Source: Paenibacillus_I sp035510375 (lineage in GTDB: Bacteria; Bacillota; Bacilli; Paenibacillales; Paenibacillaceae). Taken from it: a stretch of 64,000 bases of DNA. A program made the translations under genes and the position numbers. This document shows positions 1 to 7,761 of this stretch, one piece after another. The stretch lies in the NCBI RefSeq assembly GCF_035510375.1, contig NZ_DATKHG010000046.1; one strand, written 5' to 3'. Each line of letters begins with the position of its first letter. Position 1 is the stretch's first letter. The notes beneath the pieces are model-generated. The model was not told the DNA's origin, did not search any database, and worked only from the letters and a program-made list of their open reading frames with translations.

Positions 1-137
1 CATCTAAGCGTGAAGCCCCCCTCAAGATGAGATTTCCCTATTCGTAAGACCCCTGGCAGACGACCAGGTGGATAGGTTCGGGGTGGAAGCGCAGCAATGC
101 GTGCAGCTGACGAATACTAATCGGTCGAGGGCTTATC
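1..137 (+). rRNA. rrl: 23S ribosomal RNA, 3' end (partial)
   Basis: The sequence matches the conserved 3' terminal domain of bacterial 23S rRNA, including the GACCCCTGG and ACTAATCGGTCGAGG blocks that close the molecule. The gene begins upstream of the window. The exact mature 3' end is estimated from the conserved terminal helix and may be off by a few bases. A spacer of about 95 bases without a tRNA separates it from the 5S gene. Confidence 0.95.
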
Positions 138-233
138 CTAAAACACACCCCAAACAAGGGGAGTAAGAACACAACCAGCCGACTTTACATTCGCATCCGG
201 TTTTTAGGGCGCAATGCTCTGCAAGCATCACCG

Positions 234-413
234 TTTGGTGGCGATGGCGGAGGGGATCCACGCGTTCCCATCCCGAACACTATGGAGACCCCACAAAGTG
301 ACGATAGGCTCACGAAGCTTATTCCGATTACTTTGCGGGGACCCCAAGTTAAGCCCTCCAGCGCCGATGGTACTTGGACCGCAGGGTCCCGGGAGAGTAG
401 GACGTTGCCAAGC
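234..413 (+). rRNA. rrf: 5S ribosomal RNA with an inserted hairpin of about 66 nt
   Basis: Both flanks match a Bacillales 5S rRNA. The 5' part (234-280) carries the TTTGGTGGCGATGGCG start and CCCATCCCGAACAC. The 3' part (347-413) runs from AGTTAAGCCCTCCAGCGCC to the terminal GACGTTGCCAAGC. Between them, where GGA normally sits in the loop C/helix III region, lie 66 extra bases (281-346). Their ends pair: 283-299 with 330-346 gives 14 of 17 matched positions and an apical loop of about 30 nt. The gene is therefore about 180 nt instead of about 117. The core on either side is intact, which argues for a structured expansion or intervening sequence rather than a decayed pseudogene. Confidence 0.9.
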
Positions 414-417
414 ACGA

Positions 418-463
418 ACAAACCCGTTAAGTCTGCCTGACCGGCAGCGCTTAACGGGTTTGT
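418..463 (+). terminator. rRNA operon terminator
   Basis: A perfect 14-bp stem (418-431 with 450-463) carries a smaller CTGCC/GGCAG hairpin in its loop. It follows the 5S gene directly. The U-rich stretch is short, so it may act in both directions, also ending the convergent minus-strand gene that stops at 484. Confidence 0.8.
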
Positions 464-483
464 TGTCGTGTCTTTACGTTTCT

Positions 484-1017
484 TTAACGATGGTAGAAGC
501 TTACGTCGGCCGACTCAAGCTTTAATACGCCGTCCCGGCGGTTTTTGCGTAGTTTCCGCAGTATGGCCATCCGCGGAGCAATTGTCCAAAGATGCCAGCA
601 AATGAAACTGATCATATAAGGCTCCGTGACCCATGGATAGACGACAGTGATGACGCATAATCCGAACCACAACAGATGGCGGTGAAGCCTCCGGAACAGA
701 GCGTGCTCGACCATTTGAACAGGCACATATCCGATCCAGGGGGCGGCAACACGCCAGCTCCATCGCCTGTCGTCCTGTTCATCGACACGGATCATTGTAA
801 GCCGAATAATAATAAAATGAACCAGTTGAATCCCGAGCAAGCCCAGCATCCAAGCCAGTACGCCTTCGGTCCCGTACATAGAACCTTGGAATAATCCGAA
901 CATCAGGACAATCGACAAATAGCCGGCGATCGTTTCTTTATGCATCGGTATTTTTCGTACCAATTGGTAATGATAGACCGTCGCTTGTTCCGCAAGCTTT
1001 TGTTCCCTTTGCGCCAT
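484..1017 (-). CDS. Unknown multi-pass membrane protein, 177 aa
   Basis: I do not recognise a family. The start at 1017 was chosen because GGAGG stands 7 bases upstream on the minus strand; the open frame continues to 1305 without a ribosome site or plausible coding content. Hydrophobic segments lie at about residues 30-48, 52-73, 113-131 and 132-148, with a weaker one near 88-103. Charged stretches separate them and the C-terminus is basic (RKLRKNRR near 154-161), so four or five membrane spans are likely. It converges on the rRNA operon and is transcribed away from csfB. Function unknown. Confidence 0.65.
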   Translation of the reverse strand: MAQREQKLAEQATVYHYQLVRKIPMHKETIAGYLSIVLMFGLFQGSMYGTEGVLAWMLGLLGIQLVHFIIIRLTMIRVDEQDDRRWSWRVAAPWIGYVPVQMVEHALFRRLHRHLLWFGLCVITVVYPWVTEPYMISFICWHLWTIAPRMAILRKLRKNRRDGVLKLESADVSFYHR

Positions 1018-1180
1018 GACTGTCCTCCGACAAAAAATGTTTCTTTCTACACAATATCGGTTCCGAACGTTCGGAAATGAATGGTGACCGCCTCGGCATA
1101 TCCATTTGCTCCGGAACCGGAACCAAATAAGCGCTGAACGCATATGCTGTAAAAATATTTGAAATGGGCTATGAAACTCC

Positions 1181-1210
1181 GTATAAACTGGTAGAGTCTG
1201 TGGCATACTA
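1181..1210 (+). promoter_or_regulatory. Forespore (sigma-G/sigma-F type) promoter of csfB
   Basis: GTATA (1181-1185) and CATACTA (1204-1210) are 18 bases apart. They match the sigma-G -35 (GHATR) and -10 (CATNHTA) consensus exactly and lie 37 bases before csfB. B. subtilis csfB is read by sigma-F and sigma-G, so the position fits. Confidence 0.6.
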
Positions 1211-1246
1211 ATAGGTAAGAGATAACGGGTTAAAGGCGGGATTCGA

Positions 1247-1432
1247 ATGAACGAAACAAGCGGCACCTGCTGCATTATTTGCGGACAGCTCAAAGACATG
1301 GGCATTCACATCGTCACGGAATTTATTTGTGAGGCGTGCGAGTTTGAAATCGTGCGGACGGATGTAAAGGATGAGAAATATCCGTTTTTTGTCCATCAGC
1401 TGAAGCAGATCTGGGTGCAGAATAACGTGTAA
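1247..1432 (+). CDS. csfB: Anti-sigma-G factor Gin (CsfB)
   Basis: A 61-aa zinc-binding protein of the Gin family. In B. subtilis, Gin binds sigma-G (and sigma-E) to delay late forespore transcription until engulfment is complete. The expected two CxxC pairs are visible at Cys9/Cys12 and Cys28/Cys31, and the size matches the family. The start follows a GGCGGG-type ribosome site. The gene has its own candidate forespore promoter at 1181-1210 and a terminator at 1435-1466. Its place between the rRNA operon and yaaO/tmk is the same as in B. subtilis, which supports orthology. It would act in the forespore cytoplasm. Confidence 0.85.
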   Translation: MNETSGTCCIICGQLKDMGIHIVTEFICEACEFEIVRTDVKDEKYPFFVHQLKQIWVQNNV

Positions 1433-1434
1433 TC

Positions 1435-1466
1435 AACCGTCCCGTCAAAGGAACGGTTCTTTTTTA
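1435..1466 (+). terminator. Terminator after csfB
   Basis: AACCGT (1435-1440) pairs with ACGGTT (1453-1458), extended by CC/GG inside the stem, and is followed by CTTTTTTAT. It starts two bases after the csfB stop codon. Confidence 0.75.
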
Positions 1467-1524
1467 TCCGCTTCATCGTTTACAATAGAAGAAAACGGAT
1501 GAATGAAGGAGATCCAAGCCACGA

Positions 1525-3036
1525 ATGATGACACCGTTTCATGCGCCATTATATAAAGCGCTGGTCGACCGTCTTCAAGCCGGTCCTCTAAGCTTTCACG
1601 TCCCGGGTCATAAAAACGGTACCCAAGCCGCAGGAAGTCCATATGAGCGGTTTCACAATATTATGGCCATTGATGTAACCGAGTTGTCCGATACGGATGA
1701 TCTTCACCATCCCGAGGGCGTTATTCGAGAAGCGCAGCAATTGGCGGCCGCCTGCTTCGGAGCGGACGAAACGCTGTTTCTCACAGGGGGAAGCACGGCC
1801 GGAAACCTGGCGATGATTCTGGCGGTTTGCGCTCCCGGCGAGACGCTGATCGTTCAGCGAAATATACATAAATCGGTTTTGCACGGCCTGATGCTGGCTG
1901 GGGCCTATGCCGTATTCATATCCCCCGTGACGGACTCTTCGTCCGGATTGGCGACAATCCCCGCACTGGAGGACGTAGAGGAAGCGATTCGCCGTAATCC
2001 TCATGCGAAGGGAGTTATGCTGAGCACCCCCAATTATTACGGAGTGTGCAGCGATCTAACCGATTATGCGCGTCTTGCGCACCGAATGGGCTTGCCGCTG
2101 CTTGTCGACGAAGCTCATGGCGCCCATCTGGGCTTGCACCCTGCGCTTCCGCCTTCGGCTTTGCAGGCCGGAGCGGATGCGGTCGTGCAATCAACGCATA
2201 AAACGCTTCCCGCGCTTACGATGGGCGCCATGCTGCACGTATCAGGCGATCATATTTCCAGAGGCGCGCTGCGCCATGCGCTTACGTTGATACACAGCTC
2301 CAGCCCTTCCTACCCGATAATGGCTTCCCTCGATATTGCCCGGGCAATGGTCGCCGCCGAAGGTTCCGCCTTGTTCGATAAAGGGCTGATTACCGTGAGC
2401 CGTTTCCGCCGCGGGATGAGGGAACTGGAGTCGGTGTATACGCTTTTAGAGGAGAGCGACCTTACGCTAAGCGGTATCAGGCTGGATCCTTTCCGAATCG
2501 TATTATACGACCGGACGGGCACACTCAGCGGCTTTCAATTGCTTGAGCTGCTGTCCGAGCGCAACTGCTGGGCCGAAATGGCGGACGAACGTTATGTTGT
2601 TCTTATTTTCGGTGTACGCTCATCCGGGCAGGACGCCGATAAATTGTATGAAGCATTGCGGGATATTGCCGGTCAAGCGGGATTAACAGAAAAGGCATCC
2701 GACAACGCAGCCGATCGCATGGATCATCATGAGATCATTAACGTGTACAGTCACGCTGAACGCATCGGAAGCCCCTTCTTGATCAGCAGAATGCTGCCGG
2801 CTGACGAGGTTGCGGAAATGGTTCCGCTAATCGATGCGTTGGACCGAAAAGCGGCGGAACCCGTTATTCCTTATCCTCCCGGCATTCCTTTGATTTATGC
2901 GGGCGAGTCGATCAGCCGGGAGGCCATAAGCGCAATTCGTTCGCTCGCAGCGGCGGGTGCCCGGTTCCAGAATGCTTCCGACGCATCAATGGGCTTTCTG
3001 AAGGTGTTCAAGTCCAATGCCATGCATAGCCGTTAG
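1525..3036 (+). CDS. yaaO: Orn/Lys/Arg decarboxylase-family PLP enzyme (YaaO-like)
   Basis: 503 aa, fold-type I PLP enzyme of the family that includes B. subtilis SpeA and YaaO. These decarboxylate arginine, lysine or ornithine to the matching polyamine precursor. Visible marks are the N-terminal FHVPGHKNG motif, a GGSTAGN loop binding the cofactor phosphate, VDEAHGAH with the aspartate that holds the pyridine nitrogen, and STHKT with Lys226 as the Schiff-base lysine. The C-terminal domain is complete and the length is usual. The start is ATG 1525 (ATG 1528 is possible) after AAGGAG at 1506-1511. It lies directly upstream of tmk, the conserved yaaO place. The substrate cannot be read from sequence alone. 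Confidence 0.85.
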   Translation: MMTPFHAPLYKALVDRLQAGPLSFHVPGHKNGTQAAGSPYERFHNIMAIDVTELSDTDDLHHPEGVIREAQQLAAACFGADETLFLTGGSTAGNLAMILAVCAPGETLIVQRNIHKSVLHGLMLAGAYAVFISPVTDSSSGLATIPALEDVEEAIRRNPHAKGVMLSTPNYYGVCSDLTDYARLAHRMGLPLLVDEAHGAHLGLHPALPPSALQAGADAVVQSTHKTLPALTMGAMLHVSGDHISRGALRHALTLIHSSSPSYPIMASLDIARAMVAAEGSALFDKGLITVSRFRRGMRELESVYTLLEESDLTLSGIRLDPFRIVLYDRTGTLSGFQLLELLSERNCWAEMADERYVVLIFGVRSSGQDADKLYEALRDIAGQAGLTEKASDNAADRMDHHEIINVYSHAERIGSPFLISRMLPADEVAEMVPLIDALDRKAAEPVIPYPPGIPLIYAGESISREAISAIRSLAAAGARFQNASDASMGFLKVFKSNAMHSR

Positions 3037-3062
3037 AGTATAGGATGTTTTGGGGTTTATGT

Positions 3063-3093
3063 TTGCCGGGCGCTTTGTTATCATGATTATAAT
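3063..3093 (+). promoter_or_regulatory. Candidate sigma-A promoter of tmk-darA
   Basis: TTGCCG (3063-3068) and a perfect TATAAT (3088-3093) are 19 bases apart, 21 bases before the tmk start. The spacing is on the long side, so the -35 assignment is tentative. Confidence 0.4.
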
Positions 3094-3114
3094 CGATCAC
3101 GAAGGAGCAGGACC

Positions 3115-3768
3115 GTGGGAAAAGGATTTTTCATAACCGTCGAGGGCGGAGAAGGGGCAGGCAAAACAACGCTGATTGCTCGATTGGCGGAGTGGTTGGC
3201 CGAGCAAGGCTATGAGGTCGCGGTGACTCGGGAGCCGGGCGGCATTCCGATAGCCGAGTCGATACGGGCGGTTATTCTTGATAAAAATAATACGGCGATG
3301 GATCCCCGGACGGAGGCGCTGCTTTATGCGGCGGCCCGTCGTCAGCACCTTGCCGAGAAGGTGCTGCCCGCTTTGAACCGGGGGGCCGTTGTGTTGTGCG
3401 ACCGGTTCGTGGACAGCTCTCTGGCCTATCAAGGACATGCCCGCGGGCTCGGAGTGGATGCGGTTTGGGATATTAACCGGTTCGCCGTTGACGGCACAAT
3501 GCCCGATCTGACACTCTATATGGATATTAGCCCGGAAATCGGCCTCGGCCGGATCCGGGCCGCGGATGAGCGTGAAATCAACCGGCTTGACCTGGAAAGC
3601 ATAGCGTTTCATCGGCTCGTTCGGGAAGGTTATGAGCTGCTGCAGGAACGTTTTCCGGGACGGATCGTCAGGATTGACGCCGAGTCGGATGAGTACACGG
3701 TGCTGATGCGGGCGATTGAGGAAACGAGTCGTCGAATTAAAGGGTTTACACACATGAATGTCAAATAA
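3115..3768 (+). CDS. tmk: Thymidylate kinase
   Basis: 217 aa dTMP kinase, which phosphorylates dTMP to dTDP with ATP in dTTP synthesis. The P-loop GGEGAGKTT occupies residues 11-19, TREPGG follows near 40-45 and the DRF motif starts at Asp96, all standard for the family, as is the length. Translation starts with GTG at 3115 behind GAAGGAG (3101-3107). It is followed 39 bases later by darA, the conserved Bacillales order tmk-yaaQ-yaaR-holB. The product is cytosolic and essential in relatives. Confidence 0.95.
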   Translation: MGKGFFITVEGGEGAGKTTLIARLAEWLAEQGYEVAVTREPGGIPIAESIRAVILDKNNTAMDPRTEALLYAAARRQHLAEKVLPALNRGAVVLCDRFVDSSLAYQGHARGLGVDAVWDINRFAVDGTMPDLTLYMDISPEIGLGRIRAADEREINRLDLESIAFHRLVREGYELLQERFPGRIVRIDAESDEYTVLMRAIEETSRRIKGFTHMNVK

Positions 3769-3807
3769 TATATAATAGAATTATGTTAAGACATTGGAGG
3801 GGTTAGG

Positions 3808-4137
3808 ATGAAGCTAGTCGTCGCCATTGTGCAGGATAAAGATAGCAACCGATTGTCGAATGCGCTTGTGAATGAAGGCTTCCGCGCCACCAAGCTGGCC
3901 AGTACCGGCGGATTTCTGCGGGCCGGCAATACGACCTTTATGATCGGGATAGAAGATGAGCGCGTGTCGGATGTTTTGCAGGTTATCCGGAACAATTGCA
4001 AAGTGCGTGACCAACTCGTTACCCCCGTATCTCCGATGAGCGGCTCCACCGATTCGTATATGCCTTTTCCAGTGGAAGTACAGGTGGGCGGCGCCGCCGT
4101 TTTCGTACTGCCGGTCGAACGATTCGAGCATTTCTGA
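3808..4137 (+). CDS. darA: Cyclic-di-AMP receptor DarA (PII-like)
   Basis: 109 aa PII-like protein of the DarA/PstA (YaaQ) family. Members form trimers that bind cyclic di-AMP between subunits. The N-terminal strand KLVVAIVQDKD, the ATKLASTGGFLRAGNTTF stretch (about residues 29-46) that lies near the nucleotide site, and the C-terminal AAVFVLPVERFEHF strand are all present, and the length is exact for the family. A strong GGAGGGG ribosome site precedes ATG 3808. The downstream target of DarA is not established in relatives. It is notable that the same window also carries a c-di-AMP riboswitch (11721-11912). Confidence 0.93.
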   Translation: MKLVVAIVQDKDSNRLSNALVNEGFRATKLASTGGFLRAGNTTFMIGIEDERVSDVLQVIRNNCKVRDQLVTPVSPMSGSTDSYMPFPVEVQVGGAAVFVLPVERFEHF

Positions 4138-4202
4138 ATGAGCGGATCGGGGTCTTCGCACAGCCGATCGGATTATTTTGCAACCCCGGATGTGAACGTT
4201 AA

Positions 4203-4646
4203 ATGAAAATCAATCCCGGTTTTCGACCGCTCGGCCAAGACCGAACGAGGGGTGAAGCTTCTGCCCGGCCGCTCCAAGCGAAAAGTTTCGCGGATATTAT
4301 GGGCGGCCAGGAGCAGCAGCGAACGGAAGAAGAATTGCAGCGGAAGCTGAACGATATTCATAAGCAGGGCGAGCGGTTCGCGCGTTCCATGACCGTTCGC
4401 GAGTTAAAGCTGTACCGGCATATGGTTAAGCAGTTTCTTGAGGATACGGTACGCCGCGGCATCCGATTGAAAGAAACGAAGGGCTGGGACCGCAGAGGAA
4501 GGACGAAGCGCTACAAGCTGCTCGAGGAAATCGACGAGAAGCTTGTCTTAATGGCGGACGAGCTGCTTAGGACCGAACAGGGCCGTATTGCCTTGCTCGG
4601 TACGGTCGGCGAGATACGCGGCATGCTGGTCAACCTTTTTTTCTAG
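4203..4646 (+). CDS. yaaR: YaaR family protein (DUF327)
   Basis: 147 aa, DUF327/YaaR family, always found between darA and holB in Bacillales. The protein is highly charged and mainly helical, with a tyrosine-rich, basic middle (RRGRTKRYKLLEEIDEKL, about residues 99-116). There is no signal peptide or membrane segment. The ribosome site upstream of ATG 4203 is weak (GGATGTGAA). No biochemical function is established for the family; position in the tmk-darA-yaaR-holB string is the main evidence that it is a real gene. Confidence 0.85.
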   Translation: MKINPGFRPLGQDRTRGEASARPLQAKSFADIMGGQEQQRTEEELQRKLNDIHKQGERFARSMTVRELKLYRHMVKQFLEDTVRRGIRLKETKGWDRRGRTKRYKLLEEIDEKLVLMADELLRTEQGRIALLGTVGEIRGMLVNLFF

Positions 4647-4696
4647 ACAGAGTCCCGGATGTGATGAACAAGATATAGAACGGAGAACCGATTGCC

Positions 4697-5686
4697 ATGG
4701 GATTTCAAGCTGTTGCCGGCCAATCGAAAGCGAAACGAATGCTCCAATCCGCCATTCGCCGGAACAGCGTGTCGCATGCTTATTTATTTGCCGGTCCTCC
4801 CGGCACGGGACGAAAAGCCGCAGCGATGGCTTTCGCCCAGACACTGTTCTGTTTATCGGGTGGCGACGATGCTTGCGGGCAGTGCCTGGCATGCCGCAAG
4901 TTCGAGCATGGGAACGAGCCGGATTTGCATGTGATTGTCCCGGACGGGTCGTCGATTAAAATCGACCAGATCAGGGATCTGCAGCGCGAGCTGTCGTACC
5001 GGGCAGCCGGATCGAAGCGCAAAATCTACATGATGGAGCAAGCCGAAAAAATGACGCCGCAAGCCGCGAACGGCTTGCTCAAGTTTCTTGAGGAGCCGGC
5101 TTCTCCCGTAGTTGCGATCCTCATTACCGACAACCCTCATGCCGTGCTCCCGACGATCCGCTCCAGGTCGCAGCTGGTGCCTTTTCTTCCGGTCTCGCCG
5201 GAAGAGATGCTCGAGACGCTGCTTAAGGAGGGGCAACCCGAACTGGCGGCCCGCGCGGCCGTGCATTTGGCATCGGGGATTGAGGGCTGCCGGGCGTTAA
5301 TCCCGCAAGAGGGGTTTGCAGAAACGAGAAACGTAGTGATACAATTGGGAAAGGACAGTCTCGGGCGGCTTCCGTCGGCGATCGTGACGGCGGGCCAGCA
5401 CCTGGTCAAAGGCGGACTGGGCGAGCGTCCTGAGCTGTTGATTCCGTTGTTGTCGTTGTGGTATAAAGATTTGTTGAACGTGCAAGCCGGAAGGCGAGAC
5501 CGTGTTGTGTTTATAGATCAGATCGACTGGTTGGGCAAGCATGCGTTCACTCGTCCGCCCGAAGCATGGGTGACAGCGATTGAGCTGGTGCTGGAGGCGG
5601 GCAAACGGATTCGCGCGCATGTGTCCCCTCAGTTGGCCATGGAGCAGTTTTTAGTGAAATTACAGGAGGGCTACGTCCTTGTATAA
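4697..5686 (+). CDS. holB: DNA polymerase III delta-prime subunit
   Basis: 329 aa clamp-loader subunit of the replicative polymerase. The AAA+ fold is recognisable, with a zinc-binding cluster near residues 54-68 (CLSGGDDACGQCLAC). The P-loop reads GPPGTGRKA, where the usual GK[ST] is RKA. A degenerate ATP site is normal for delta-prime, which acts as a stator and does not hydrolyse ATP. NGLLKFLEEP and TIRSRSQ motifs, typical of DnaX/HolB proteins, are present. The ATG at 4697 is preceded by a modest GGAG. The end overlaps the ricT start by 8 bases, which suggests translational coupling. Confidence 0.92.
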   Translation: MGFQAVAGQSKAKRMLQSAIRRNSVSHAYLFAGPPGTGRKAAAMAFAQTLFCLSGGDDACGQCLACRKFEHGNEPDLHVIVPDGSSIKIDQIRDLQRELSYRAAGSKRKIYMMEQAEKMTPQAANGLLKFLEEPASPVVAILITDNPHAVLPTIRSRSQLVPFLPVSPEEMLETLLKEGQPELAARAAVHLASGIEGCRALIPQEGFAETRNVVIQLGKDSLGRLPSAIVTAGQHLVKGGLGERPELLIPLLSLWYKDLLNVQAGRRDRVVFIDQIDWLGKHAFTRPPEAWVTAIELVLEAGKRIRAHVSPQLAMEQFLVKLQEGYVLV

Positions 5687-6482
5687 TGTTGTGGGTGTCC
5701 GCTTCAAGAAAGCGGGCAAAATCTATTACTTCGACCCGGCCGCGCATCCTGTTGACAAGGATCAGCATGTGATTGTGGAAACCGCGAGAGGCGTCGAATA
5801 CGGTAAAGTGGTTGTCGGACAAAAGCAGGTTGGAGAATCGGATGTCGTGCTGCCGCTTAAGCGCGTCATCCGGATCGCCAACGATATCGATGCGCGTGTC
5901 GTGGAAGAGAACAAGACGGCGGCGAAGAACGCGTTCTCGACATGTATGGAGAAGATCCGCGATCATCAATTGCGGATGAAGCTGGTAGATGTCGAGTTCA
6001 CGTTCGACCGGAACAAGATTATTTTTTACTTCACCGCCGAAGGCCGCGTCGATTTCCGCGAGCTGGTGAAGGATTTGGCCAGCGTGTTTCGCACCCGTAT
6101 CGAGCTTCGGCAGATCGGCGTCCGGGATGAAGCGAAGATGCTGGGCGGCATCGGACCGTGCGGACGCATACTCTGCTGTTCGTCCTGGCTCGGAGATTTT
6201 GAACCGGTATCGATCAAGATGGCGAAGGATCAGAATCTGTCGCTTAACCCGACCAAAATATCCGGATTGTGCGGCCGTCTGATGTGCTGTTTGAAGTATG
6301 AGCATGACAACTACGAAAGCGTGCGCGAGGAGCTTCCCGCAGTCGGCAAAATCGTAGTCACCTCTTACGGTGAAGGGAAAGTGACGGGCATCAATGCAGC
6401 CTCCCGAACGGTGTATGTCGCGCTCTTTGAAGGGGGCGGCAAGCCGAAGGAGCTTCCGTTGGACGATTGCGTTGTAAAATAA
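5679..6482 (+). CDS. ricT: RicT (YaaT), PSP1-domain subunit of the RicAFT complex
   Basis: 267 aa. With RicA and RicF, RicT forms an Fe-S complex that in B. subtilis promotes mRNA processing by RNase Y and affects competence and sporulation. The cysteine-rich PSP1 core is clear: Cys161, Cys166, Cys167, then Cys198, Cys203 and Cys204 in GGIGPCGRILCC and LCGRLMCC. It starts with TTG at 5679 behind AGGAGGG and overlaps the end of holB. The length and the conserved holB-ricT-yabA order fit. RicA and RicF are not encoded here. Confidence 0.94.
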   Translation: MYNVVGVRFKKAGKIYYFDPAAHPVDKDQHVIVETARGVEYGKVVVGQKQVGESDVVLPLKRVIRIANDIDARVVEENKTAAKNAFSTCMEKIRDHQLRMKLVDVEFTFDRNKIIFYFTAEGRVDFRELVKDLASVFRTRIELRQIGVRDEAKMLGGIGPCGRILCCSSWLGDFEPVSIKMAKDQNLSLNPTKISGLCGRLMCCLKYEHDNYESVREELPAVGKIVVTSYGEGKVTGINAASRTVYVALFEGGGKPKELPLDDCVVK

Positions 6483-6518
6483 CGGGCGAGACGTTTCGTG
6501 CATCTCTGGGGTGGGAAA

Positions 6519-6899
6519 TTGGAGAACAAGGATCTTTTCACGCAGATGGGCAAGCTGGAGACGAGCATGAGCGCGTTAAGCGACGAGATCGGCGACATGA
6601 AACGGCAGATCAAATCGCTCCTCGAGGAGAACAAGCGGCTCAGCATTGAGAATCAGCAGCTCCGCAAGTTGTTGAAACGGGAAACCGCGGCACATCCGCC
6701 GGCAGCGAGCCGGAACGCCGATGAGAATATCGACACCGACCCCGAATCGTACCCGGATCCGCTTCAGCCGCCGGTGGGGGAGGGCTATGACAATCTGGCG
6801 CGGCTGTACCACGAAGGGTTTCATATTTGCAACGTGTATTACGGCCATTTGAGAACCGAGGGCGACTGTTTGTTCTGCCTGTCGTTCCTAAACAAATAA
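6519..6899 (+). CDS. yabA: Replication initiation control protein YabA
   Basis: About 126 aa. YabA links DnaA and the DnaN clamp and restrains re-initiation at oriC. The N-terminal half is a coiled coil of the tetramerisation type, and the C-terminus holds the zinc-binding tail (HICNVYYGHL then GDCLFCLSFL). The start is taken as TTG 6519 (reading ENKDLF after the initiator), because GGGGTGGG stands just upstream and this matches the family N-terminus; an upstream GTG at 6498 is possible. The linker around residues 60-90 is proline-rich and variable. A terminator follows at 6913. Confidence 0.9.
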   Translation: MENKDLFTQMGKLETSMSALSDEIGDMKRQIKSLLEENKRLSIENQQLRKLLKRETAAHPPAASRNADENIDTDPESYPDPLQPPVGEGYDNLARLYHEGFHICNVYYGHLRTEGDCLFCLSFLNK

Positions 6900-6912
6900 C
6901 AGGACTCGAGAG

Positions 6913-6936
6913 GAGGACCCGAAGGGGTCCTCTTTT
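6913..6936 (+). terminator. Terminator after yabA
   Basis: GAGGACCC (6913-6920) pairs with GGGTCCTC (6925-6932) around a GAAG loop, followed by TTTT. It stands 14 bases past the yabA stop. Confidence 0.8.
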
Positions 6937-6984
6937 GCAGAGCAAAAGGCCGGTGCATCAGACGGCAGAGAAGGAGAATGACTG

Positions 6985-7761
6985 TTGTCCGATATCGATG
7001 AATGGTTGCTGCCCGGCGAGAGGCTGGACGACCTGTTGACACACGATTTGAGAATCATTCAAAGCCACGAGGTTTTCAGCTTCTCGATGGACGCGGTGCT
7101 GCTTTCCCGTTTCGCCGCCATGCCCGCACGCGGAAAAGTACTGGATCTGTGCACCGGCAACGGCGTCATTCCTTTACTGCTCTCTACACGAACAAAAGCG
7201 GCAATCGACGGCGTCGAAATTCAGCCCCGTCTGGCGGATATGGCACGGCGGAGCGTGAGATTGAATGGGCTGCATGAACGGGTAACCATATATGAAGGCG
7301 ACTTGCGCACCTTTCATCGGCAAAGCGGTTACGGCGCCTATGACGCCGTAACCGTGAACCCGCCCTATCTGGCGATCACGGGAGGGGACCGCAATATCAA
7401 TAAACATGTCGAGGCCGCCCGGCACGAAATGCACGGCACGCTTGAGGAGATCGTGGACGCATGCGCCAGGCTTGTAAAATCGGGCGGCAAGGTGGCGATG
7501 GTGCACCGTCCTTCCCGGCTGATCGAAATCATCGATTCGTTCAAGCGCGCCAGGCTGGAACCGAAGCGCATTCGTTTCGTTCACCCGTACGCGGAATCGG
7601 CGGCGAATATGGTGCTCTTCGAAGCGATGCGGGACGCCAAGCCGGATGTGAAGGTACTGCCTCCGTTAATCGTCTATAATAGTAAGAAGGAATACAATGC
7701 GGAGCTCATGCACATCTACTATGGGGATAATCCGGCGGGAAAGAAGGATCATGAAGGATGA
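6985..7761 (+). CDS. yabB: tRNA1(Val) A37 N6-methyltransferase-like protein (YabB)
   Basis: 258 aa class I SAM-dependent methyltransferase of the TrmN6/YabB family. The SAM-binding motif I reads VLDLCTGNGVIPLLL (about residues 52-66) and the catalytic NPPY motif is at residues 125-128, typical of N6-adenine methyltransferases. E. coli TrmN6 modifies A37 of tRNA1(Val); the target in Firmicutes is less certain. The start is TTG 6985 behind AAGGAG. It overlaps rsmI by four bases (ATGA). In B. subtilis a GIY-YIG gene (yazA) sits between yabB and rsmI; it is absent here. Confidence 0.88.
   Translation: MSDIDEWLLPGERLDDLLTHDLRIIQSHEVFSFSMDAVLLSRFAAMPARGKVLDLCTGNGVIPLLLSTRTKAAIDGVEIQPRLADMARRSVRLNGLHERVTIYEGDLRTFHRQSGYGAYDAVTVNPPYLAITGGDRNINKHVEAARHEMHGTLEEIVDACARLVKSGGKVAMVHRPSRLIEIIDSFKRARLEPKRIRFVHPYAESAANMVLFEAMRDAKPDVKVLPPLIVYNSKKEYNAELMHIYYGDNPAGKKDHEG

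Noticed and set aside
234..413. 5S rRNA pseudogene interrupted by random sequence
   Set aside because: The inserted segment ends pair with each other and the conserved 5S core on both sides, including the terminal helix, is intact, so a structured expansion is more likely.
214..525. 103-codon + strand open frame over the 5S gene
   Set aside because: It lies across rRNA and terminator sequence, with no ribosome site.
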